From Lysobacteraceae bacterium PS02065 (lineage in GTDB: Bacteria; Pseudomonadota; Gammaproteobacteria; Xanthomonadales; Rhodanobacteraceae), in the NCBI GenBank assembly GCA_029959555.1, contig JASCPI010000042.1, forward strand, positions 1 to 43,994: a DNA stretch of 43,994 nucleotides, written 5' to 3'. Each line of letters starts with the position of its first letter. Within the stretch, counting starts at the first letter, position 1. The notes beneath the pieces are model-generated. The model saw only the letters and a list, made by a program, of their open reading frames with translations. It searched no databases and was not told the origin of the DNA. The position numbers and the translations under genes were made by a program. Of the stretch, positions 1-6,612 are shown one piece after another.

Positions 1-354
1 GGCGTGTGCGATCACGCGCACGGTCGGCAGCGTCGTCGTCGCGAGCAGGTCGGCATCGGCGCTCACCGATACGACCGGCAGCAGCGTCGTCGGCAGCGTC
101 TCGGCCTGCGCGGTGACGGTGACGGTCGGCATCAGCGTCACGGCGAGCGGCGCCGTGTCGGCGACGCTCCAGGTCGGTTCGCGCGAGGGATCGTTCGCAT
201 CGGCGACGATGCTCATGGTCGGCATCAGCGTCGCCTGCAGCGGGGCACGCGCCTCGACCGAGAACGCGGCATCGGACGCGTGGGCGCTTGCGGTGGCGCA
301 GGCGAGCGCGGCGGCCAGGCCTGCGATGCGGATCGTGGAGGTGCGGAAGGTCAT
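1..354 (-). CDS. Secreted repeat protein, 3' end cut off by window edge
   Basis: The reading frame opens at ATG 354-352 and stays open to base 1, giving the first 118 residues of a longer protein. An AGGAG ribosome site lies 6 nt upstream (361-365). Residues 1-26 form a Sec signal peptide: a basic start, the hydrophobic stretch AGLAAALACATA, and an AxA site ending SAHA. The mature part repeats a short pattern, TL-x-P-x-V-x-V, at about residues 42-51, 73-82, 90-99 and 108-116, with Ala/Asp-rich linkers, which suggests short beta-strand repeats. I recognise no named family. It sits alone on this side, behind the sigma-54-type promoter at 392-408. Coding status is well supported by start, ribosome site and signal peptide; function is unknown. 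Confidence 0.75.
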   Translation of the reverse strand, partial: MTFRTSTIRIAGLAAALACATASAHASDAAFSVEARAPLQATLMPTMSIVADANDPSREPTWSVADTAPLAVTLMPTVTVTAQAETLPTTLLPVVSVSADADLLATTTLPTVRVIAHA

Positions 355-821
355 GATGTTCTCCTGAAGACCGGTTGTGCAGGGGAGGTATCGCAAGCAC
401 CGTGCCAGCGCGTACCCAGACGTGGTCTTCGGGAAATCAGATGCAGGGACAAGCACTTGGGTTGCTAGTCCGGAAGTCATGCATCGCCAGCGGACGCTTT
501 TCGCGGACGTTCGCGTGTCCGGCCGCGGACGCGCCGCACGTCGACATGGTGAGGTGATCGGCTGCTTTCCTATGATGAGGCTGAAAGCGAATCAGGACCT
601 TTACGGGCATGCCTGCGAGCTTCGGTCGCAGCTACTTTTTTGGCTGAAAGCATGAAGATGGCCCTGTCGAGCGATCAGCGTGGTGTTCGCTGAATCCGAT
701 TGCTGCGCGCACGTGCGATTCGAAGCGTGACGCGGTCGGCATTCTTCCGGATATCATCTGATGAGACGGTGACCCGCGACGATCGGGGCCGGGGATCCAA
801 GGGGAAAGGGATGTGTAACGA
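355..821. other. 467-bp gene-free stretch, left edge of the defence island
   Basis: Apart from the sigma-54 promoter at 392-408 I find no convincing gene here. The short open frames have no ribosome site and no family resemblance. Base composition falls from the GC-rich secreted gene toward the lower-GC island, so the left border of the acquired segment probably lies in this stretch. I see no integrase, tRNA target or obvious direct repeat shared with the right border near 12310-12361. Confidence 0.4.
392..408 (-). promoter_or_regulatory. Sigma-54 (-24/-12) promoter
   Basis: Read on the minus strand the sequence is CTGGCACGGTGCTTGCG, which matches the RpoN consensus (YTGGCACG-N4-TTGCW) at every position except the last. 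The GG (406-405) and GC (394-393) are exactly 12 nt apart. The predicted start is near 382, which leaves about 28 nt of leader containing the AGGAG site of the secreted protein at 354. RpoN promoters need an enhancer-binding activator; none is encoded in the window. Confidence 0.7.
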
Positions 822-1307
822 TCAATCGTCCGACACGGCAAGCTGCCGCGTTGCGACTTTGCCATGCATGCCTTCGATCTGGATGCTTCCTGTATCGGAT
901 CCCGCCCACCTGACCAGTATGGCGCCAGCACGTTCTGGAGACGCACGTAGTGCGCATTCCCAAACGATCGCAATCCGCCAGTTCTTCTCTGCGAGCGCCC
1001 GGACGGTTGCGACGTCGCGATCGTGGTTGCGCCGTAGCTTCTCGTTCCAGAAGTCGGGTCTTGTCTTGGGCAACGTGAAGTACGCGCATCCTTCATGGCG
1101 ATGCCAGAAGCAGCCGTGTACGAGGACGACAGCATTCCATCTGGGAAGGACGATGTCAGGCTTGCCGGGCAGCGCCCTCGAGTGCAATCGATAGCGGAAG
1201 CCCGCATGCCACAAGGCTCGACGGATGTGCCATTCGGGGGTGGTGTCCTTCCCTCGAATACGTGACATCAATGCGGAGCGCTTCTCGGCGCTCATGACAT
1301 CAACCAT
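822..1307 (-). CDS. vsr: Very short patch repair endonuclease Vsr
   Basis: Vsr nicks DNA 5' of the T in T:G mismatches left by deamination of 5-methylcytosine and starts short-patch repair by DNA polymerase I. The 161-residue product has the family's usual length. The RSALMSRIRGKDT start motif is at residues 11-22. The catalytic Asp is D51 (GKPDIVLP) and the catalytic His is H69 in HGCFWHRHEGC. The zinc ligands C66, H71, C74 and C118 (IVWECAL) can all be placed. It faces the cytosine methyltransferase at 1326, with only 18 bp between the two start codons, the usual partnership for limiting C-to-T mutation by a Dcm-type enzyme. The start at 1307 has no clear ribosome site; the ATG at 1295 (MSAEKRS) is an alternative. 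Confidence 0.95.
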   Translation of the reverse strand: MVDVMSAEKRSALMSRIRGKDTTPEWHIRRALWHAGFRYRLHSRALPGKPDIVLPRWNAVVLVHGCFWHRHEGCAYFTLPKTRPDFWNEKLRRNHDRDVATVRALAEKNWRIAIVWECALRASPERAGAILVRWAGSDTGSIQIEGMHGKVATRQLAVSDD

Positions 1308-1325
1308 GCTGCAAAGGTCCAGATT

Positions 1326-2996
1326 TTGTCCGCATTGCGTAAAGCCCGCCCGAGCCGGATCGGTGTGATCGACATCTTCGCAGGCCCTGGCGGGTTGGGC
1401 GAAGGGTTCAGCAGTTTCAAGCCGTCACCGGCGGCCAACGAGCATCCGTTCAGTCTTGCCGTTTCCGCTGAAATGGAGGCGTCGGCTCACGCGACGCTTC
1501 GTCTGCGCGCATTCGTGCGCCAGCTCATTCGGCACGAAGGATGCTTGCCTTCCGACTACTTCGCATACCTCGAGCTCTTGGCGAAGAAGGGGGCGGAGAC
1601 GCCGAGTCGGCACTTCGGTGAAGGGAGGTGGAAAGCTCTATGGAAGGAAGCCGAGCAGGAGGCCCTGAACCTCACGTTGGGGGAGGAGCAGGATACGCGC
1701 GCTCTGTTCGAGCGGATCCGTTCGGTACGCAAGGACTATGACGAGATGGTCCTGATTGGTGGCCCGCCCTGCCAAGCGTACTCGCTCGTTGGTCGCGCCA
1801 GGCAGAAGAACGTCGTCGGTTTCAGGACGAGGGGCGACAATCGGCATTTCCTGTACAGGCAGTACCTCGGTATCCTCGCGGAGTTCGCACCCGCCGTCTT
1901 CATCATGGAGAACGTCAAGGGGATTCTGACGTCCAAGGTCGGCAGGAGCGAAATGTTCACTGCGATCATGCAGGACCTCGCGAATCCCGCAGCCGCCTTG
2001 GGAGGAGGGGCGCTGGCAGGAGGCAGAGGAAAGCGGTACGTCCTGCTCCCCATACATGTCGATTTGGGGGAAGAGAGGACGAGCGAGCACGCCGAAGACA
2101 ACCCGGGCTGCTTCGTGATCCGCTGCGAAGACCATGGCATACCACAGGCGCGGCATCGGGTGATCATCATGGGCATCCGTGAGGATTTCCTCTCGTCTGA
2201 AATCTCCAGGCAGGAAGGCCTGTCGAGGCCGGCGAGCAGAGTCGGCATCGAGGCAGCCTTGGCGGATCTGCCGGCATTGCGGAGCGGCCTCAGCCGAAGG
2301 GACGACGATCCGGATGCATGGCTGAGCGCAGTGAGAGCGGAGCAGCATCGTGTACTGAAAGCGCTCGGCAAAAGCAGCCCCGACGTGTCCGAGCTCATCA
2401 GTACGTTGACGCCGGCCTCAAAGCTCCCTCGGAGCTCTTCGCAATACACTGGACCGTCGAACGCCTTCACGATGCTCATGCGTGACCCACGACAGGCCGT
2501 GGTCCTCAATCACGAGACGCGAGGTCACATGGTCTCGGATCTCGGGCGCTATATGTACTGCGCTGCCTTCGGTGCAGTGCGTCATCGATCGCCCTCGAGC
2601 AGCGACTTCCCCATGCAGCTAGCGCCTGACCACCAGAACTGGTCGACGGGCGCTTTCGCCGACCGCTTCCGCGTCCAGCTGAAGGGCCGCCCGTCGAGCA
2701 CGGTGACGAGTCATCTTTCCAAGGATGGGCATGCATTCATCCACTGGGACCCCAACCAGTGCAGAAGCCTGACAGTGCGCGAGGCTGCGAGGCTGCAGAC
2801 GTTTCCCGACGACTACGTGTTTATCGGCAATCGCACGCAGCAGTACATCCAGGTCGGCAACGCCGTGCCTCCTTTGATTGCGCGTCAGATCGCAGGCGTC
2901 GTGTGGTCCGTACTAGTACGGCGCGGATCGTCCGAAAGTGCGCGCCGGGCCGTGGCAGAGGGGGTGGATCTGCGAGCGGAAAGAAGCGGTAGCTGA
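1326..2996 (+). CDS. DNA (cytosine-5-)-methyltransferase
   Basis: This enzyme transfers a methyl group from S-adenosylmethionine to C5 of cytosine and probably provides the self-mark of the island. In the 556-residue product, motif I (VIDIFAGPGGLGEGF) is near residues 14-28, motif IV GGPPCQAYS holds the catalytic Cys149, the motif VI region is MENVKGIL, motif VIII is QARHRVIIMG, and motifs IX/X are REAARLQTFP and QVGNAVPP near residue 510. The segment of about 100 residues between motifs I and IV is longer than in small Dcm enzymes; the target recognition domain should lie at about 330-480. The start is TTG 1326, supported by AAAGG at 1313-1317. The specificity cannot be read from sequence. 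Frequent AGG arginine codons set it apart from the core genes. Confidence 0.95.
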   Translation: MSALRKARPSRIGVIDIFAGPGGLGEGFSSFKPSPAANEHPFSLAVSAEMEASAHATLRLRAFVRQLIRHEGCLPSDYFAYLELLAKKGAETPSRHFGEGRWKALWKEAEQEALNLTLGEEQDTRALFERIRSVRKDYDEMVLIGGPPCQAYSLVGRARQKNVVGFRTRGDNRHFLYRQYLGILAEFAPAVFIMENVKGILTSKVGRSEMFTAIMQDLANPAAALGGGALAGGRGKRYVLLPIHVDLGEERTSEHAEDNPGCFVIRCEDHGIPQARHRVIIMGIREDFLSSEISRQEGLSRPASRVGIEAALADLPALRSGLSRRDDDPDAWLSAVRAEQHRVLKALGKSSPDVSELISTLTPASKLPRSSSQYTGPSNAFTMLMRDPRQAVVLNHETRGHMVSDLGRYMYCAAFGAVRHRSPSSSDFPMQLAPDHQNWSTGAFADRFRVQLKGRPSSTVTSHLSKDGHAFIHWDPNQCRSLTVREAARLQTFPDDYVFIGNRTQQYIQVGNAVPPLIARQIAGVVWSVLVRRGSSESARRAVAEGVDLRAERSGS

Positions 2997-2997
2997 C

Positions 2998-5064
2998 GTG
3001 TTGGAAGAGTCGATCCATCCACCGCTCAAGCCACTCGTTCGTTTGGCCATCTCACAGGGCAATACTGAGCTTGTGCGCGCGTATCTCGAGAATGGCGGAA
3101 GCGCAGACGCACGCGATCAGCGTGGTCGATCTGCACTTTATCTCGCTGCAACCAGGGGTAGCCTCGAGCTGTGCCGGCTTCTGATCGAGCATGGAGCCCG
3201 TACCGACTGTGTCGATCCCGAAGGCACTACGCTGATTTGCTCTGTCGAAACAGCAGGGCACGCAGATGTTGCCGCATACCTCAGAACGTTATCAGCCGCC
3301 GTCGAGTCTCTTGCTCAGGTGTCTGCACCGCCTTCCAAAGTCGATTCGCCAGTCGACGAGGTTTGGGGTTGGGAGGCGGAGGAGCAGGACAGTGTCCCGG
3401 AAGACGACCTCGCCCTCAGATCGGTACTGGCCGAGGCGACGACGGTTGTCGCCGCGTACAGGATCTGGGATGACGACGAGGACTGGTCCGAGCTCGACGT
3501 CGAGTTGCCCGACTTCGGCGATCTAAGGTCGAGGAAGGCGGTACTCGATGACGACAGCAGGGACAGGCTCGCAAACATCGTCAACGACGCGAGCAACCAC
3601 GGTGCGGTGCCATTGGCTCAACTCAATGAGCTCGCGCGGGACATGCCCGGCGGACAAGAGGCGGAGTTGGTTTCAAGATTGATACAGCTTGTCGGCGACA
3701 TGGGTTCTGTCGTTGATGAATCAGGCGATGGCTGGTGGCCTGGTCCCGGTGACGTCGATGTCTCGGATATCGATGACGAGATGCTGGGTGAGGCGGAACA
3801 GTATCTTGCGGATCTCGCGTCTCGCAGGAACGACCCGGCGAGGCATTTTCTGAAGTCGCTAAGTCGCTCTGAACTTCTTGGAATTGATGGCGAGCAGCGT
3901 TTGGGGAGGGAGCTTGCGGAGTCGCTCATGGATGCGTCGCGAGCCCTTCTCGGCAGTGACGCTGCGATTCAGTCACTGTCTTCGCTGGGCGAGGCGGTGG
4001 CGGCCGGTCAACTCAGGGTGGGAATGGTCAGTCGCTGCGGGGGCCAAGACGGCAGTGTCGGAGCGAGTGCTTCTGGCGGGATTACTCTTGACCTCGAGCG
4101 TGGCATCGACGCGTTGGTGAGCGACGAAGATGCTATCGAGGGTTCTCATAGTCAGATCGATGAGTCGGCTGTTCGAGAATTTCTCGAAGCGCTCGATAAG
4201 GTCAAGCAGGCTTGGGTTTCCAGTAAAGGAGAAGAGTGGTGCTGCGAGAGCGCTGATGGTCTGAAATTGACTATTGGAGGCATCAACTGGATCAGTCGCG
4301 ACTTGCTCGAGCACGGAATGGAAGAACCGCTGGTTGCTGCATCCATTCGTCGGTTTGAAGTGCTGAGGGCGACGATGGCTGAAGCCAATCTGCGATTGGT
4401 TTCGTCCATTGCTCGCAAGTTCTTATGGTCGAACTTGGCCGGCATGGATCTTGTGCAGGAAGGCTGCATAGGTCTTCTCCGGGCGGTCGAGAAATTCGAT
4501 TACACGAAGGGTTTCAGGTTTTCGACCTATGCAACGTGGTGGATAAGGCAGGGAATCACGCGGGCGATTGCCGATCAGGCGAGGATGATCCGATTGCCGG
4601 TCCACATGATCGAGAGGATAAGAAAGCTCGAAACGACCGCGCGCGCAGACGGCTTCGATTCTCCAGCGGAGATGGATGCCGGATTGCTAGCCGATCGCGC
4701 GGGCATGTCGATCAGGGATGTCCAGAAAGCTTTGAGGGCGGAGGTGGAGCCGAAGATGATCGATCAAGAGATCGATCTTGATCGCGAGACATACTGGTGC
4801 AGCGTGGATGACGCAGAAGGTCCAGAGGAGTTGGCTTGCCGCGCGGACCTCCGACGCCTTGTGATGGAGGCTGTCGGAGAGCTCAAAGACAAGCAGCGGC
4901 GGGTTCTCGTGGAGAGGTTCGGTCTAAACGACGGAACGGAAAGGACGCTCGAGGAGGTCGGGGTGATCCATGGTGTTACCCGCGAAAGAATTCGCCAGAT
5001 TGAAGCCAAAGCATTGAAGACGCTTCAGCATCCCGGACGGTTGGGGGCGGTCGTCGAAGACTGA
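2998..5064 (+). CDS. Ankyrin-repeat / sigma-70 fusion protein
   Basis: Residues about 13-100 carry ankyrin repeats (DQRGRSALYLAATRGSLELC, then LLIEHGARTD). Residues about 100-290 are strongly acidic with several Asp/Glu clusters. From about 460 to the end (688) there is a complete sigma-70 core: region 2 (ANLRLVSSIARKF, DLVQEGCIGLLRAVEKFDY, FRFSTYATWWIRQGITRAI), region 3 (LADRAGMSIRDVQKAL) and region 4 (LKDKQRRVLVERFGLND, then GVTRERIRQIEAKALKTL). Region 2 resembles primary (RpoD/group 2) sigma factors rather than ECF factors. I chose GTG 2998, one base after the methyltransferase stop, with GGAAAGAAG upstream. Its place between methyltransferase and GHKL ATPase says it belongs to the island. 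I infer that it redirects RNA polymerase when the ankyrin part senses or releases a partner; that role is not shown by the sequence. GC content is visibly below the flanks. Confidence 0.9.
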   Translation: MLEESIHPPLKPLVRLAISQGNTELVRAYLENGGSADARDQRGRSALYLAATRGSLELCRLLIEHGARTDCVDPEGTTLICSVETAGHADVAAYLRTLSAAVESLAQVSAPPSKVDSPVDEVWGWEAEEQDSVPEDDLALRSVLAEATTVVAAYRIWDDDEDWSELDVELPDFGDLRSRKAVLDDDSRDRLANIVNDASNHGAVPLAQLNELARDMPGGQEAELVSRLIQLVGDMGSVVDESGDGWWPGPGDVDVSDIDDEMLGEAEQYLADLASRRNDPARHFLKSLSRSELLGIDGEQRLGRELAESLMDASRALLGSDAAIQSLSSLGEAVAAGQLRVGMVSRCGGQDGSVGASASGGITLDLERGIDALVSDEDAIEGSHSQIDESAVREFLEALDKVKQAWVSSKGEEWCCESADGLKLTIGGINWISRDLLEHGMEEPLVAASIRRFEVLRATMAEANLRLVSSIARKFLWSNLAGMDLVQEGCIGLLRAVEKFDYTKGFRFSTYATWWIRQGITRAIADQARMIRLPVHMIERIRKLETTARADGFDSPAEMDAGLLADRAGMSIRDVQKALRAEVEPKMIDQEIDLDRETYWCSVDDAEGPEELACRADLRRLVMEAVGELKDKQRRVLVERFGLNDGTERTLEEVGVIHGVTRERIRQIEAKALKTLQHPGRLGAVVED

Positions 5065-5065
5065 A

Positions 5066-6592
5066 GTGAAGACATCGAGATTCGACATGATGAGAACCAA
5101 GGGGTCGCGGTTGGCGCCGCCCAGGGCTGACGGAACCATCGAGGCACTGCGAGGGCTCGGTTACACGACTGAATCTGCCTTGGCGGATCTGATCGACAAC
5201 TGCATCTCAGCAGGCGCGCGCGAGGTCGACATCAGCTTTCGATGGATGGGGCGGGAGAGCTGGATATCCGTCTTGGATGACGGCTGCGGCATGACCGATC
5301 CGGAGCTGGAAACGGCCATGCGTCTTGCCGAGACCAACCCCACCCGTCCTCGCAACACTTCCGACTTGGGGCGATTCGGGATGGGGCTGAAGACGGCCTC
5401 GTTCTCGCAAGCGAGAAGGTTGACCGTTGCGAGCCGGAAGAGCGGAGAGTCGAGCTGCCTGCGGTGGGATCTCGACGTGCTTGCCGAGAGTGACGATGGC
5501 GCCTGGTTGTTGCTCGAAGGCCCCAGGCAGAGCTCCGAGTCCATGCTTGCTGATCTGGAAGGCAAAAAATCCGGAACGATGGTTCTCTGGGAGGTCCTCG
5601 ACAGGATCGTCTCCGAGGGTTTCGGCGAGCAGGATTTCCTTGATCTCATCGATCGCGTCGAGCGTCATCTCGCCATGGTGTTTCATCGCTTTCTTGACCG
5701 CAGCGGACGCATGGTGGAGTTGCGCATCAATGGGAGGAGCCTCAAGCCTTGGGATCCTTTCCTGTCTTGGCATGCGGCCACGTGGCGATCTCCCGAAGCA
5801 CCCATTGGAGGTGGAGCGAGCCGCGTTGTCGCGCAGACCTACGTGCTTCCCCACAAGGACAAGTTGAGCGAGCGGGAGGGCATCGATGCTGCCGGTCCCG
5901 ACGGCTGGTCGTCGCAACAGGGTTTCTACGTCTATCGCGAACGCAGGTTGCTGGTATCCGGCAGCTGGCTGGGGCTGGGGCGTGGCAGATACTGGTCCAA
6001 GGACGAATCACATCGGCTTGCGCGCATACGCCTCGACATCTCCAACGCCTCGGACGCGGACTGGAAGATCGACATCAGAAAGTCGACAGCGCATCCGCCA
6101 GCTCGGCTTCGCGAGCAGCTGACGCGTCTGGCGGAAGATGTCCGTGACAGGGCCCGCAGGGTCTTCCTGCATCGGGCCCAGGCCAATGCCTCGACCGGTC
6201 GGGGCGCGGCAGTACTTCCGGTCTGGAAGTCCGAGATGAAGGCGTCAGGTCGTCGCTATCGGGTGGAGAGGGAGCACCCGGCGGTGCGCGCTTTGCTCGA
6301 CGAGGGAGGCGATGTCGCTGCAAGGGCGGAGGGGCTTCTCCGTGTCCTGGAAGAGACGATTCCGGTGCAGCGGATATGGCTGGAGACTGCCGAATCAAGC
6401 GAGCAGCCGAGAGGAGGCTTCACGGCCGCGCCGGAGTCCTCCGTTGTGGAGGTCCTGACCGTGCTCTACAGGAATCTGATCCTCCGGAAAGGAGTCAGCC
6501 CTGATGCTGCGCGCAGGCAGTTGCTGGCCACGGAGCCGTTTGATCTTCATCCGGAGCTGGTGAAGGGGCTACCGGACGAGATTGCGGAATGA
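5066..6592 (+). CDS. GHKL (MutL/MORC-like) ATPase
   Basis: The 508-residue product has an N-terminal Bergerat ATP-binding fold: N box ADLIDNCISAGA (D41, N45), G1 LDDGCGM (residues 70-76) and G2 LGRFGMGLKTAS (101-112). The rest resembles the second domain of the MutL/MORC class, and no response-regulator or histidine-phosphotransfer features are visible. In MutL the N-box general base is Glu; here it is Asp, which from memory is common in this bacterial defence subfamily. The GTG start at 5066 is one base after the sigma-gene stop; ATG 5087 or 5090 is possible. The known logic of the family is ATP-driven dimer closure around DNA or partners, so I infer a DNA-clamping or signalling role with the Z1 and nuclease proteins. 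Its stop overlaps an in-frame ATG of the next gene. Confidence 0.88.
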   Translation: MKTSRFDMMRTKGSRLAPPRADGTIEALRGLGYTTESALADLIDNCISAGAREVDISFRWMGRESWISVLDDGCGMTDPELETAMRLAETNPTRPRNTSDLGRFGMGLKTASFSQARRLTVASRKSGESSCLRWDLDVLAESDDGAWLLLEGPRQSSESMLADLEGKKSGTMVLWEVLDRIVSEGFGEQDFLDLIDRVERHLAMVFHRFLDRSGRMVELRINGRSLKPWDPFLSWHAATWRSPEAPIGGGASRVVAQTYVLPHKDKLSEREGIDAAGPDGWSSQQGFYVYRERRLLVSGSWLGLGRGRYWSKDESHRLARIRLDISNASDADWKIDIRKSTAHPPARLREQLTRLAEDVRDRARRVFLHRAQANASTGRGAAVLPVWKSEMKASGRRYRVEREHPAVRALLDEGGDVAARAEGLLRVLEETIPVQRIWLETAESSEQPRGGFTAAPESSVVEVLTVLYRNLILRKGVSPDAARRQLLATEPFDLHPELVKGLPDEIAE

Positions 6593-6612
6593 AACATCAT
6601 GGAGAGGAGCAA

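Noticed and set aside
4..468. A plus-strand 154-residue frame at the left edge
   Set aside because: It is the antisense of the secreted repeat protein, which has a ribosome site, signal peptide and promoter on the minus strand.
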